From NCBI GenBank assembly GCA_038207625.1, contig JBBQZO010000007.1:1-64000 (forward strand): 64,000 nucleotides of DNA, read 5' to 3'. Source of the DNA: JBBQZO01 sp038207625 (lineage in GTDB: Bacteria > Pseudomonadota > Gammaproteobacteria > Burkholderiales > Burkholderiaceae_D). Made by a program: the position numbers and the translations under genes. The notes under the pieces are model-generated. The model ran no database searches. It saw only the letters and a list, made by a program, of their open reading frames with translations, and was not told the origin of the DNA. Position 1 is the stretch's first letter. Every line of letters starts with the position of its first letter. Of the stretch, positions 25,760 through 35,507 are shown one piece after another.

Positions 25760-26989
25760 TTACGCAGCCTTGTGCTGACCGAACGGATCGTCGATCGAGT
25801 GGGCCGGCAGTGTGAACCACTTCGGACCGTTGGCCGTCATGTAGAAATGGTCTTCGTGGCGCACGCCGAATTCGCCCGGAATGCAGATCATCGGCTCGTT
25901 CGAAAAGCACATGCCCACGTCCAGCGGCGTGCGGTCGCTGCCCACCAGATACGGCCACTCGTGGATGTCCAGGCCGATCCCGTGGCCGGTGCGGTGCGGC
26001 AGGCCGGGCAGCGCGTAGCCGGCCGAAAAACCATTGGCCGCCAGCGACACGCGCGCAGCCGCATCGACGTCGCCGCACGGCACGCCGATCTGGGCCGCCG
26101 CAAACGCTGCCAGTTGCGCTGCCTGCTCGCTGTTCCACACCGAACGCTGGCGCTCGGTCGGGGTGCCGAACACGTAGGTGCGGGTGATGTCGGAGATGTA
26201 GTCCTTGACCTTGCAGCCGGTATCGATCAACACCATGTCGCCCTGTTTCAAGGTCTGCACATAGCTCACACCATGCGGGTAGGCGGTCGCCTCGCCGAAC
26301 AGCACGATGCAAAACACCGAACCGGGCGCGCCGACCTTGCGGTGCGCGCGCGCGATGAATTCCTCCACCTCGACGGTGGTGATGCCTTCGACGAGGATGC
26401 TGGCGGTGGCCTTGTGCACGGCCAAAGTCATGTCCTTGGCGCGCTGCATCAGCGCGATCTCGTTATCGGACTTGCGGGCGCGGCAAAACGCGGTCACCGG
26501 CTTGGCGTTCTCCAGCGCGTAGCCGTCGGCCAGCTGTTGGACGCCGTCGGTGATGAAGTAGGCGGTGCTCTCGTCAAGGCCGATGCGCGGCGCCTTGGCG
26601 TGGCTGGACGCGATGCCCATGCGCGCCAGCACGGCGATGAACAACTGGTACGGGCTTTCGTGCTCTTCCCAGCAGTTGACAGCGCCTTCGATGACCATGA
26701 AGTCAAGCAGCGTGCTTTTTTCGAAGGCCGGCGCGATGTACTCGGGCGCGCCGTGGGCAGGCAGAATGGCGCCGACCATGCGCTCGCTGGCGTACCACTT
26801 GGTGCCAGTGAAGTAGGTCAGGTTCGAGCCGGCATTGAGATAGATCGCCGCGATGCCGTGCTCGCGCATATAGGCTTGCGCCTTGGCGATGCGCTGCTGG
26901 TGTTCTTCCTTGCCGATGCCAACCACGCCGTCTGTCATGTTGGACAGCCCGGCCAGCGCCTGGTCGATTGTTTTTCCGCCTATGCTCAT
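25760..26989 (-). CDS. M24-family Xaa-Pro peptidase-like protein
   Basis: Pita-bread-fold metallopeptidase of 409 aa, related to Xaa-Pro aminopeptidase and dipeptidase. Metal ligands: D in LIDTGCKVKDYISDITRTY (two Asp), H in GHGIGLDIHE, E in SNEPMI and E in RHEDHF. An N-terminal creatinase-like domain (about 30-170) precedes it. It is 14 nt downstream of the TRAP large-permease gene, so it is probably cotranscribed and may process the imported compound. The substrate is unknown. Confidence 0.87.
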   Translation of the reverse strand: MSIGGKTIDQALAGLSNMTDGVVGIGKEEHQQRIAKAQAYMREHGIAAIYLNAGSNLTYFTGTKWYASERMVGAILPAHGAPEYIAPAFEKSTLLDFMVIEGAVNCWEEHESPYQLFIAVLARMGIASSHAKAPRIGLDESTAYFITDGVQQLADGYALENAKPVTAFCRARKSDNEIALMQRAKDMTLAVHKATASILVEGITTVEVEEFIARAHRKVGAPGSVFCIVLFGEATAYPHGVSYVQTLKQGDMVLIDTGCKVKDYISDITRTYVFGTPTERQRSVWNSEQAAQLAAFAAAQIGVPCGDVDAAARVSLAANGFSAGYALPGLPHRTGHGIGLDIHEWPYLVGSDRTPLDVGMCFSNEPMICIPGEFGVRHEDHFYMTANGPKWFTLPAHSIDDPFGQHKAA

Positions 26990-27003
26990 CGTGTCATGCT
27001 CCT

Positions 27004-28668
27004 TTATTTCTTGTCTGTGTCACTGGAAAAATTGAGTTCCGGCTCAGCGCCGTCCTTCTTGGCATCCGGCTTGGCGGCCGGCTGCTCGGAACCCGTCGGG
27101 ATGTCGATCTTCAGTTCGATCTGCTCTTTCATATCGACTTTTTTCTCTACCGAGACGACGCGCGGAAACAGGATGATCAGCGCGACCATGATGACCTGGA
27201 TCACGACGAACGGAATCGCGCCCCAGTAGATATCGGATGTCTTGACTTCTTTCGGCGCCACCGAGCGCAGGTAGAACAGCGCAAAGCCAAACGGCGGATG
27301 CATGAACGAGGTCTGCATGTTCACGCCCAGCAGCACGCCGAACCAGATCAGGTCGATGCCCAGCTTGTCGGCCACGGGACCGACCAGCGGCACCAGGATG
27401 AAGGCCAGCTCGAAGAAGTCGAGGAAGAACGCCAGCACGAAGAACATCATGTTGACGACGATCAGAAAGCCCGTCGTGCCGCCCGGCAGGCTCGACAGCA
27501 GATGCTCGACCCACAGGTCGCCGTTCACGCCGCGAAACACCAGCGAGAACACGGTCGAACCGATCAGGATGAAGATCACGAAGCAGGACAGGCGGGTGGT
27601 CGAGTTCATCGCCTGGCGTAGCAGGCTCCAGGACAGGCGCCCGTTCATCAGTGCCATCACGATGGCGCCCATCGCGCCCATGCCGCCGCCTTCGGTCGGC
27701 GTGGCCAGGCCGATGAAAATCGTGCCCAGCACCAGGAAGATCAGCGCCAGCGGCGGGATCAGTACAAACACCACGCGCTCGGCCATTTTCGACAGCAGGC
27801 CGAGCTTGAACTTGCGGTTGGCCAGCGCGATGACGAAGGCGCCTACCACGGCCACGCTGGCGCCCAGCACACCGAGGCTGTCGGCGGCCATCGCCGGATG
27901 GCTGGCGCCGACCAGCTTGGCCGCGCCGACGCCCAGCGCGAGCGCGCCGATTGCCAGTGCCAGCACCGAGCGTGCGCCGCTGTCACCGTTGGGCTGGCGC
28001 AGATTGCGCGCTTCCAGCGGCAGCGCCGGCACATGGTGCGGCTTGAAGATCGACAGCGCCAGCACGTAGCCGGCATACATGGCCGTGAGCAGCAGGCCCG
28101 GGATGAAGGCGGCTTTGTACATGTCGCCCACCGAGCGGCCCAGCTGGTCGGCCAGCACGATCAGCACCAGCGATGGGGGAATGATCTGCGCCAGCGTGCC
28201 CGAGGCGGCGATCACGCCCGAAGCGACGCGCTTGTCGTAACCGTAGCGCAGCATCACCGGCAGCGAGATCAGGCCCATCGAGATGACGGACGCGGCCACC
28301 ACGCCGGTGGTGGCGGCCAGCAGCGCGCCCACAAAAATGACCGCATATGCGACGCCGCCGCGGACCGGCCCGAACAACTGGCCGATCGTGTCGAGCAGAT
28401 CCTCGGCCATGCCAGAGCGCTCGAGAATGAGGCCCATGAAGGTGAAGAACGGGATCGCCAGCAGCGTTTCGCTGCCCATGATGCCGAAAATGCGGTTCGG
28501 CAGCGCCTGCAGCAGTTCCGGTTTCAGCAGGCCGAACTCGATGCCGACGAAGCCGAAAAACAGGCCGTTGGCGGCCAGCGAAAAAGCCACCGGGAAGCCC
28601 GATAGCAGAAAGATGACCAGCGCACCAAACATGATGGGTGCGAGGTTTGTCATGATTAAGTGTTCCAT
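27004..28668 (-). CDS. TRAP transporter large permease (DctM type)
   Basis: Main membrane subunit of a tripartite ATP-independent periplasmic transporter, driven by an ion gradient. It has 554 aa with the DctM fold: SGFPVAFSLAANGLFFGFVG, ETLLAIPFFTFMG, and GTLAQIIPPSLVLIVL with re-entrant loops. A hydrophilic insert splits two helical halves (about 225-275). It is longer than typical DctM and resembles the mannitol/chloroaromatic subgroup. The C-terminus is a charged tail. The small subunit gene is just upstream. No DctP binding-protein gene is adjacent. Confidence 0.93.
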   Translation of the reverse strand: MEHLIMTNLAPIMFGALVIFLLSGFPVAFSLAANGLFFGFVGIEFGLLKPELLQALPNRIFGIMGSETLLAIPFFTFMGLILERSGMAEDLLDTIGQLFGPVRGGVAYAVIFVGALLAATTGVVAASVISMGLISLPVMLRYGYDKRVASGVIAASGTLAQIIPPSLVLIVLADQLGRSVGDMYKAAFIPGLLLTAMYAGYVLALSIFKPHHVPALPLEARNLRQPNGDSGARSVLALAIGALALGVGAAKLVGASHPAMAADSLGVLGASVAVVGAFVIALANRKFKLGLLSKMAERVVFVLIPPLALIFLVLGTIFIGLATPTEGGGMGAMGAIVMALMNGRLSWSLLRQAMNSTTRLSCFVIFILIGSTVFSLVFRGVNGDLWVEHLLSSLPGGTTGFLIVVNMMFFVLAFFLDFFELAFILVPLVGPVADKLGIDLIWFGVLLGVNMQTSFMHPPFGFALFYLRSVAPKEVKTSDIYWGAIPFVVIQVIMVALIILFPRVVSVEKKVDMKEQIELKIDIPTGSEQPAAKPDAKKDGAEPELNFSSDTDKK

Positions 28669-28718
28669 GTGTCTCCGTCAGTTGTCGTTGTCGTTGCGCG
28701 TCGGGCGGGCCGCTCAGA

Positions 28719-29297
28719 CTAGCTGAGCTTGTTGGCGGCCTTGATCGCCTCGATCTCTTCTTCGGGCGTGGCGACATGCTTGGCAAATTCATGCCCGTCG
28801 ATGCGCCCGGCCAAGAAGGCGATGCGCTTGATCACTTCGGAAACACCCTGCAGCACCAGCAGCAAAAAGCCGACTGGCACCAGCAACTTGGCCGGCCAGA
28901 CGATCAGGCCCCCCGAGTTGGACGACATTTCGCCGCTCTGGATCGAGATCAGCGCGAACGGCACGCCATAGAACAGGATCAGCGAGCAAATCGGCAGCAG
29001 GAACAACAAAAAACCGAACAGGTCGATCCAGACCTGGGTGCGCTTGGAGAAGCGCCCGGCCACCACGTCGATGCGCACATGCTCATCGCGCTTCAAGGTG
29101 TGGGCGCTGGCCAGCATGAACATCGAGGCGAACAGATACCACTGGATTTCCAGCCAGCCGTTGGAACTTTGGTTGAACGCGTAGCGCACGATGGCGTTGC
29201 CGCTGCAGATAACGACAGCGGCCAGCAGGGCCCAGCTGATGGCGCTGGCGATCTTCTCGTTGAGGGCGTCGATGAGACGTGAGACGGACATGAACAT
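28719..29297 (-). CDS. TRAP transporter small permease (DctQ type)
   Basis: Four-helix partner of the large permease. It has 192 aa; the pattern IRYAFNQSSNGWLEIQWYLFASMFMLASAHTLKRDEHVRIDV is diagnostic for the family (here described by the shorter parts WLEIQWYLF and DEHVRIDV). AGGAG lies 9 nt upstream of the ATG at 29297. First gene of dctQ-dctM-M24 peptidase. No solute-binding protein gene lies beside it. Confidence 0.92.
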   Translation of the reverse strand: MFMSVSRLIDALNEKIASAISWALLAAVVICSGNAIVRYAFNQSSNGWLEIQWYLFASMFMLASAHTLKRDEHVRIDVVAGRFSKRTQVWIDLFGFLLFLLPICSLILFYGVPFALISIQSGEMSSNSGGLIVWPAKLLVPVGFLLLVLQGVSEVIKRIAFLAGRIDGHEFAKHVATPEEEIEAIKAANKLS

Positions 29298-29542
29298 GAT
29301 GCTGATCTCCTGGTGAACTGCGCTGGACTCTGTGGTCCATGCGCGGGGACTGCTGCGGGGATGCTATTCGCGTTCCTCGCTGACGGTACCGCAGCGGCAG
29401 GCCGCAGACGGTGCGGCGCGCCGCCCATGTTCACGGCAACGCGTCAGTGCCCAGTCCTTGCAGCGCAGATCGTACCGGATCGCTGGCGCGCCGTCTTGTG
29501 CAAATGCCCCGCTTTGCGTGCGCAAATCGGGACAATCGCGTG

Positions 29543-30937
29543 TTACGCCAGCTGGGCGCGCACGCGGGCGATCGCCGCGCGCACTTGCTTGGGCGCGGTG
29601 CCGCCCACATGGTCGCGCGCTGCCACCGAGCCTTCCAGCGTCAGCACGGCGAACACGTCCTGCTCGATCAATGCCGAGAAGGCGCGCAACTGCTCGAGCG
29701 ACAGGTCGGCCAGGTCGCAACCGGCGTCGACGCAGGCGCGCACGGCGCGTGCCACCGCTTCGTGGGCGTCGCGAAACGGCAAGCCCTTCTTGACCAGGTA
29801 GTCGGCCAGGTCGGTTGCGGTGGCGTAGCCCTGCAGCGCGGCCGCGCGCATCGCGTCCGGTTTGACTTGGATGCCGCCGGCCATGTCGGCGAAGATGCGC
29901 AGCGTGTCGACGACCGTGTCGACGGTGTCAAACAGCGGCTCCTTGTCTTCCTGGTTGTCCTTGTTGTAGGCCAGCGGCTGGCCTTTCATCAGCACCAACA
30001 GGCCGGTCAGGTGGCCGAACACGCGTCCGGTCTTGCCGCGCGCCAGTTCCGGCACGTCGGGGTTTTTCTTTTGCGGCATGATCGACGAGCCGGTGCAGAA
30101 GCGGTCGGCGATGTCGATGAAGCCCACGCGCGGGCTCATCCAGATCACCAGTTCTTCCGACATGCGCGACACGTGCGTCATGATCAGTGCCGAGGCGGCG
30201 CAGAACTCGATGGCGAAGTCGCGGTCCGAGACGGCGTCCAGCGAATTGTGGCAGACGTCGTCAAAACCGAGCGTTTTCGCCACGCGCAGACGGTCGATCG
30301 GGAAGGTGGTGCCGGCCAGCGCGGCCGCGCCCAGCGGCAGGCGGTTGACGCGGCGGCGACAGTCGGCCATGCGCTCGGCATCGCGCCCGAACATCTCGAC
30401 GTAGGCCAGCATGTGGTGGCCAAACGTGATCGGCTGCGCCACCTGCATATGGGTGAAACCCGGCATGATGGTGTCGGCGTGTTGCTCGGCCAGGTCGGTC
30501 AGCGCGCCGCGCAGCGCGTTCAGCAGCAGCGTGATGTCGTCGATCGCGGCGCGCACGTACAGGCGGATGTCGGTGGCCACCTGGTCGTTGCGCGAGCGGC
30601 CCGTGTGCAGGCGCTTGCCGGCGTCGCCCACCAGTTCGGTCAGACGTTTTTCGATATTCAGGTGCACGTCCTCCAGGTCGAGCAGCCATTCGAACTGGCC
30701 GGATGCGATTTCGCTGGAAATTTGTGCCATGCCGCGATTGATTTCGGCGTAGTCGGCATCCGACAGGATGCCCTGGGCGTTGAGCATTTCGGCGTGCGCC
30801 AGCGAGCCTTGAATGTCGAAGGTGGCCAGGCGCTTGTCGAAAAACACCGAGGCGGTGTAGCGTTTTACCAGATCGGAGACTGGTTCGGAAAAGCGCGCCG
30901 ACCAGGCTTCGCCTTTTTTGGAGAGTTGAGCTGTCAT
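29543..30937 (-). CDS. argH: Argininosuccinate lyase
   Basis: Last enzyme of arginine synthesis: argininosuccinate to arginine and fumarate. It has 464 aa. Key motifs are HTGRSRNDQ, TIMPGFTHMQ and the signature GSSIMPQKKNPD with the catalytic Ser. It is a complete fumarase/aspartase-fold protein. It stands alone on the minus strand, divergent from the secreted protein gene at 31046. Other arg genes are not in the window. Confidence 0.98.
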   Translation of the reverse strand: MTAQLSKKGEAWSARFSEPVSDLVKRYTASVFFDKRLATFDIQGSLAHAEMLNAQGILSDADYAEINRGMAQISSEIASGQFEWLLDLEDVHLNIEKRLTELVGDAGKRLHTGRSRNDQVATDIRLYVRAAIDDITLLLNALRGALTDLAEQHADTIMPGFTHMQVAQPITFGHHMLAYVEMFGRDAERMADCRRRVNRLPLGAAALAGTTFPIDRLRVAKTLGFDDVCHNSLDAVSDRDFAIEFCAASALIMTHVSRMSEELVIWMSPRVGFIDIADRFCTGSSIMPQKKNPDVPELARGKTGRVFGHLTGLLVLMKGQPLAYNKDNQEDKEPLFDTVDTVVDTLRIFADMAGGIQVKPDAMRAAALQGYATATDLADYLVKKGLPFRDAHEAVARAVRACVDAGCDLADLSLEQLRAFSALIEQDVFAVLTLEGSVAARDHVGGTAPKQVRAAIARVRAQLA

Positions 30938-31045
30938 ATAGAGGTGTCCCGTTGAGTTACCCGATTATAAACAAGGATCGCCCGGGCCGCGCAAATGGGC
31001 CGATCTGAGGTAGTCTTATGGTCTCGATCACCACGGAGAGTTGCG

Positions 31046-31648
31046 ATGACACCTCGTTTGACATCGGCCGGCGTGCTGCTGGCCCTGTTTTGCACCCAGT
31101 TCAGCGCCGCCGCGCTGGCGCAGCAGGCGCCAGCGGGCAAGGACGCGCCGCAAATGAAGGCCACGCCCATCGTCACCAAGGTGGCAGCGCCGGCCAATGC
31201 GCTCGATGTCGGCTCGGTCGATGCGATCGTCGCCGCACTGTACGACACGATCTCCGGCCCGATCGGCAAGCAGCGCGACTGGGACCGTCTGCGCTCGCTG
31301 TTCTCGCCCGACGGCCGCTTGGTCGTCATGCGCGCCAACCCGAGCGGACCGGCCACCAGCACCACGCTGAGCGTGGACGACTACATCGGCCGCGTCAGCG
31401 TGCCGTTCGAGCGCGACGGCTTTTTCGAGGCCGAAGTGGCGCACCACACCGAAAGCTACGGCAACATCGCCCAGGTGTTCAGCACCTACGCGTCGCGCCG
31501 CACGTCGATGGACGTCAAGCCTTTCCAGCGCGGCATCAACAGCGTGCAGCTGCTCAACGACGGCAGCCGCTGGTGGATCGTCAGTCTGGTGTGGCAGGCC
31601 GAAGGCGACAAGAGCCCGCTGCCTGAGCGCTATCTGAAGAGCCAATAG
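31046..31648 (+). CDS. Secreted hypothetical protein, SnoaL/NTF2-like
   Basis: A 200-aa exported protein: signal peptide (LTSAGVLLALFCTQFSAAALAQ), a short linker, then a compact alpha-beta domain. SVDAIVAALYDTISGP, WDRLRSLFSPDGRLV, and NSVQLLNDGSRWWIVSLVWQAE fit a nuclear-transport-factor-2-like (SnoaL-type) fold. Many such proteins of unknown role occur in this group. GGAGAG lies upstream of the ATG. An in-frame start at 30995 would precede the signal peptide and is unlikely. Confidence 0.72.
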   Translation: MTPRLTSAGVLLALFCTQFSAAALAQQAPAGKDAPQMKATPIVTKVAAPANALDVGSVDAIVAALYDTISGPIGKQRDWDRLRSLFSPDGRLVVMRANPSGPATSTTLSVDDYIGRVSVPFERDGFFEAEVAHHTESYGNIAQVFSTYASRRTSMDVKPFQRGINSVQLLNDGSRWWIVSLVWQAEGDKSPLPERYLKSQ

Positions 31649-32031
31649 CGGCTCGACCACCCGCGCCCCGATGCGCGCCGCTGTCGGTGGGCGCGGCGGC
31701 GTGCGCGCCGCGCGCCTTGCCAGCGGCGTCAGCAGGTATCAAGCCGTCACCGGCGCGCGCCAGTTGGCCATCGGCGCGGGTCGCGACGCGCCCTTGCCGC
31801 GCCTCGGGAATGGCTGTCACGCTCCCCCGGCCCAGCTTTCGTAGCCAACGGACAACAAAAATTTGGCGACTTGCTCGACAAGGAAAAAGTGCGCCTATAC
31901 TCGATTGTGTGGTGTGCGCGCCGCGTGCGCATCATGCAAGGATGTAAATCCTGGTGGATCGCTACGCCGCGCCAAGCCGCTCGCGTCGCCATCTCATGTG
32001 CACAGTGTTTTCTATCGCGAAGTGATATGTC
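31649..32031. other. Intergenic region with a possible promoter
   Basis: No gene is recognised in this 383-nt stretch. TATACT at 31896-31901 with TTGCTC 19 nt upstream could be a sigma70-like promoter for the solute-binding protein gene, though the spacer is long. The remainder is GC-rich with no clear hairpin plus T-run. Confidence 0.3.
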
Positions 32032-32787
32032 ATGGAACGTCTATCCCCGATTCTCCTGCTCAGCGTGATCTCACTGACCCTGTCGGCGCCGACCCGTGCG
32101 GACGACGTTGTGCGCGTCGCGTTCGGGCTGGCCATTCCGCCCTACGTGATCCAGGAAAAAGACAACGGCTTTGAACTCGACATTATTCGCGAGGCGCTGG
32201 CCCTGACCGGCCATACCTTGAAACCGGTGTACGCGGCCTCGGCGACGACGGTGCAACTGCTCAAGGCGGGCAAGATCGACGCCGCCCAGCGCGGCGGGCC
32301 GGATCTGCACGATGGCGACGGCGTGTTCTACGCCACGCAGCCGGCGGTGGTGTACCAGGACTTTGCGATCACGCTCAAGAAGAACAACATCGTCGTCAAC
32401 TCGCTGGCCGACCTGAAGGGCAAATCGATCGCCGCGTACATGGGCGCGAAGAATTTTATTGGCCCCGACTATGCGGCTGCCGTGCAGGACAATCCCCGCT
32501 ATCAGGAAGTGGCCAATCAGAAGCGCCAGGCGCTGATGCTGTTTGCCAACGGGATCGAGGTGGTCGTCTCGGACGTCAATATCTTCAAATACTTCAGCGC
32601 CTCGGAAAAGGGCCAGGTCGACACCAACCAGGAAGTGGTATTTCACAAGATCTTCTCCGACAGTGCGCAGCTGAGCAACAACCCCATCTTCGTCGACAAG
32701 AAGGTGCGCGACGATTTCGATGCCGGCCTGAAGCGCTTGAAGAGCAGCGGGCGCTACCAGAAAATCATCAAGGAATACATCAAGTAA
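32032..32787 (+). CDS. Periplasmic solute-binding protein, family 3
   Basis: A 251-aa secreted receptor of the amino-acid/polar-compound type. Signal peptide ILLLSVISLTLSAPTRA is followed by FGLAIPPYVIQEKDNGFELDIIREAL, the usual N-terminal lobe start, and then LADLKGKSIAAYMG and a C-terminal KRLKSSGRYQKIIKEY. No ABC permease or ATPase gene lies beside it, so it may work as a free-standing sensor or serve a distant transporter. The ligand is unknown. Confidence 0.85.
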   Translation: MERLSPILLLSVISLTLSAPTRADDVVRVAFGLAIPPYVIQEKDNGFELDIIREALALTGHTLKPVYAASATTVQLLKAGKIDAAQRGGPDLHDGDGVFYATQPAVVYQDFAITLKKNNIVVNSLADLKGKSIAAYMGAKNFIGPDYAAAVQDNPRYQEVANQKRQALMLFANGIEVVVSDVNIFKYFSASEKGQVDTNQEVVFHKIFSDSAQLSNNPIFVDKKVRDDFDAGLKRLKSSGRYQKIIKEYIK

Positions 32788-32874
32788 CGCCGGCATGCCG
32801 CCATGGCGGCGCCGCGTCAGCAGGCACGTCGCGCGCGTGCGAAAATCGATGTCCCCCATTTGCGGACCATCCAC

Positions 32875-33312
32875 ATGAGCAGTTTTTGCATCACCACCGA
32901 CCCGGCCCAGCTCGACACGGCGCTGATTCACCGTTACCTGAGCGAGCAATCGAGCTGGGCGATCGGTATGCCGCTGGCGACGCTGCAGCGCGCGATCGCG
33001 CATTCGCTGTGCTTCGGCGGCTACCTCGATGGCCGTCAGGTGGCGTTTGCGCGCGTGATCAGCGACTTTGCCACCTTCGCCAATCTGGTCGACGTATTTG
33101 TGCTGCCTGAACAGCGTGGCCACGGCTACAGCAAGCGCCTGCTTGATGCGGTGCTGGCCCATCCGGATCTGCAGGGGCTGCGCCGCTTCACGCTGGCCAC
33201 CGGCGATGCGCACGGCCTGTACGCGCAATACGGTTTTACGCCGCCGCTGCGTCCGCAGTCGCTGATGGAGCGCTACTTCCCGACGCTGTACAGCGCGGGT
33301 ACGTCGCATTGA
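32875..33312 (+). CDS. GNAT-family N-acetyltransferase
   Basis: Acetyl-CoA-dependent acetyltransferase of 145 aa. VFVLPEQRGHGYSKRLLDAVL contains the acetyl-CoA-binding Q/R-x-x-G-x-G/A loop, and LATGDAHGLYAQYGFTP closes the fold. The N-terminal part (LSEQSSWAIGMPLATLQRAIAHSL) is typical of a subgroup often annotated as GNAT of unknown substrate. The start at 32875 gives the standard N-terminus; the frame extends further upstream to 32803 without support. Confidence 0.9.
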   Translation: MSSFCITTDPAQLDTALIHRYLSEQSSWAIGMPLATLQRAIAHSLCFGGYLDGRQVAFARVISDFATFANLVDVFVLPEQRGHGYSKRLLDAVLAHPDLQGLRRFTLATGDAHGLYAQYGFTPPLRPQSLMERYFPTLYSAGTSH

Positions 33313-33481
33313 CGCCGTTGATCTGGGCGATCACGCCGTCGTTGCCGCTGGCCCGTGTTCACCCGAGCGTCTTGTGGACCAGTGCAACGACGTCAGCGGC
33401 GCTGGCGCGCGCCGCAGCGTGGACGTTGCCGATAAAGCAAAGCGTCGCTGCCAGCGCAAGCAGCGAGAATCATCGTTTCAT
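33310..33481 (-). pseudogene. Remnant of a secreted Cache-domain protein
   Basis: On the minus strand a good ribosome binding site (GGGAGCACACC) precedes ATG at 33481. The frame shows a signal-peptide-like stretch (FSLLALAATLCFIGNVHAAA) and then ASAADVVALVHKTLG and TRASGNDGVIAQING, which resembles the start of small single-Cache secreted proteins. Two in-frame TGA codons (codon 4 and codon 41) interrupt it, and the frame ends against the stop of the acetyltransferase gene. The rest of the domain is missing. It is clearly decayed. Confidence 0.65.
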
Positions 33482-33832
33482 GGTGTGCTCCCGTATTCGC
33501 ATCAAGCGGCCCATCCGTTTTTTGCGATGGGCCAGTATCGGTGGCGCCCGTGGTGCGCGTCTGTCGGGTTTCCGCTCGCCCGCGCGTGGTGGTTCAGCGC
33601 CGCAGGAATGCATGGAGTGAGTCACCGATCGTCTGCCGGCGCGGGAGAATTCGCGGCGACGCGCTGCGCAGCGGTCCGACATCGCAGCGGCGGGGCAGGG
33701 GGGCGCGCAACGAAAAGCACGCAATGCGAACCGGATCCGGCGGCGCAGGCGGTTTACAATGCGACACGCAGCGCGCTGCACGACGGCGCGTGCCCCAACT
33801 ATTGTCCAGCCCCCACCCGCGAGGTTCTTGCT
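33482..33832. other. Intergenic region upstream of the M64 gene
   Basis: No gene is recognised. The plus-strand frame of the M64 gene is open here, but the translation has no family likeness and lies before the signal peptide. No clear promoter hexamers or terminators are seen. Confidence 0.35.
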
Positions 33833-35260
33833 ATGCTGCTGCGCCCCCTTCACCTCGTCCGCGCCCTCGGTGCCGTTCTGGCGCTGTGCGTCGGCGCCGC
33901 GCACGCGCAAGCGCCCGCCACCGTGCGACTTGACTACATTCACAGCGGCGACGCGCGCGCCGAACAGTACGCGATCGAACGCGTGCTGATCGAACCGCTG
34001 GCCTGGCCGGGTGATCCGGCGCGCGCGCTCGACACCAGCGGGCGCGGGCAAAACCTGGTCGAGGTGGTCGATGCAAAAAGCGGGGTCTTGCTGTACTCGC
34101 GCGGCTTCTCCACCATCTTCGACGAGTGGCGCAGCACCGACGAGGCGGCACGCGCGAGCCGCGGTTTTCACGAGTCGGTGCGTTTTCCCAAGCCGGCCCA
34201 CCCGGTGCGGGTGCGCATCATGAAGCGCGACGAGCACAACGCCTTCGTGCTGGCCTGGAGCGTGGACGTGGACGCCGACGCGCCCGACGTGGTGCGCAAG
34301 CAGGGGCCGGCGCCGGCCAAACCGATACCGATTCGTGTCAACGGCGCCTCGGCCGACAAGGTCGATCTGCTGATTCTGGGCGACGGCTACAGCGTGGCCG
34401 ACATGGCCAAGTTCGAGAGCGATGCGCGGCGCCTGTCCGAGCACCTGTTCCAGGTGTCGCCGTTTCGCGAGCGCGCGCGCGACTTCAACGTGTGGGCGAT
34501 GGCGGTGCCGACCCAGGAGTCGGGCGTCTCGCGTCCATCGACCGGCGTGCACCACGCGTCCGCGCTGGGCACCCGCTATGACATCTTCGGCAGCGAGCGC
34601 TACGTGCTCACGCTCGACAACCGCGCGCTGCGCGACATCGCCCAGTACGCGCCCTACGAGTTCATCGAAATCCTGGTCAATAACGACACCTATGGCGGCG
34701 GCGGCATTTTCGGCCAGTTCAGCACGGCGGCGGCCAGCAACGACTGGGCCGACTATCTGTTCGTGCACGAGTTCGGCCATCATTTCGCCGGACTGGCCGA
34801 CGAGTACTACACCTCGCCGGTGGCGTATCAGTCGAGCGGTGCGCGCAGCGAGCCGTGGCAGCCGAACGTGACGGCGCTGCACGATCCGGCCCATCTGAAG
34901 TGGCGCGACAAGGTCAAGGCCGGCACGCCGCTGCCCACGCCCTGGCCCAAAGCGGCCTACGAGCAGTATGCGCGCGCCTATCAGGCGCGCCGCAGCGCCT
35001 TGCGCGCGGCCAATCGGCCGGAAAGTGAGATGAGCGCGCTGTTTTTCGAAGACCTCCAGCACAGCAACGCGCTGTTTGCCGGCTCGCCGCTGCATCACGC
35101 GGTGGGCGCGTTTGAAGGCGCCAACTACGAGGCCAGCGGCTACTACCGGCCCCAGATGCAGTGTCTGATGTTTGATCGCAGCGATCAATTCTGCACGGTG
35201 TGCCAGGACGCGATCAGCACCATCATCGACCTGTACGCCGGTCCCGCCGCGCATAAATAG
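33833..35260 (+). CDS. M64-family zinc peptidase (IgA-peptidase-like), secreted
   Basis: A 475-aa exported protein. The signal peptide (LVRALGAVLALCVGAAHAQ) is followed by an N-terminal beta-rich domain (about 25-155) and then an M64 catalytic domain with VDLLILGDGYS and the zinc motif HEFGHHFAGLADE (HExxHxxGxxxE-like). The C-terminus has CLMF and CTVCQ, also seen in this family. The start has GAGG upstream and gives a normal signal peptide; a longer open frame begins at 33374. Substrate unknown; the IgA name derives from a Clostridium homologue only. Confidence 0.88.
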   Translation: MLLRPLHLVRALGAVLALCVGAAHAQAPATVRLDYIHSGDARAEQYAIERVLIEPLAWPGDPARALDTSGRGQNLVEVVDAKSGVLLYSRGFSTIFDEWRSTDEAARASRGFHESVRFPKPAHPVRVRIMKRDEHNAFVLAWSVDVDADAPDVVRKQGPAPAKPIPIRVNGASADKVDLLILGDGYSVADMAKFESDARRLSEHLFQVSPFRERARDFNVWAMAVPTQESGVSRPSTGVHHASALGTRYDIFGSERYVLTLDNRALRDIAQYAPYEFIEILVNNDTYGGGGIFGQFSTAAASNDWADYLFVHEFGHHFAGLADEYYTSPVAYQSSGARSEPWQPNVTALHDPAHLKWRDKVKAGTPLPTPWPKAAYEQYARAYQARRSALRAANRPESEMSALFFEDLQHSNALFAGSPLHHAVGAFEGANYEASGYYRPQMQCLMFDRSDQFCTVCQDAISTIIDLYAGPAAHK

Positions 35261-35507
35261 AGCAGTCCCGCGGCGCCGTTCACGCGCCGCCCCATCCCTT
35301 TGCCGGCGCCAACTGTGGCGCCGCGACCCCAGCCTTTCCTTATGTGCGATGGCGTACGGACCGGTGTGGCGAGCGTTGTTATTCTTGCTTCGTTCCTGGA
35401 CGAGACCCGCACATTAGAACACCGGAGTATAGCGCTCCACCGTGAGGGAGAACTTTCGGCTACGAATCGTCCAACCACCGTTTCCACAACCTTATAAAGG
35501 TACTACC

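Noticed and set aside
33310..33481. In-frame TGA codons as selenocysteine
   Set aside because: No SECIS-like hairpin is seen, one TGA lies in the signal peptide, and the gene is truncated. Decay is the simpler explanation.
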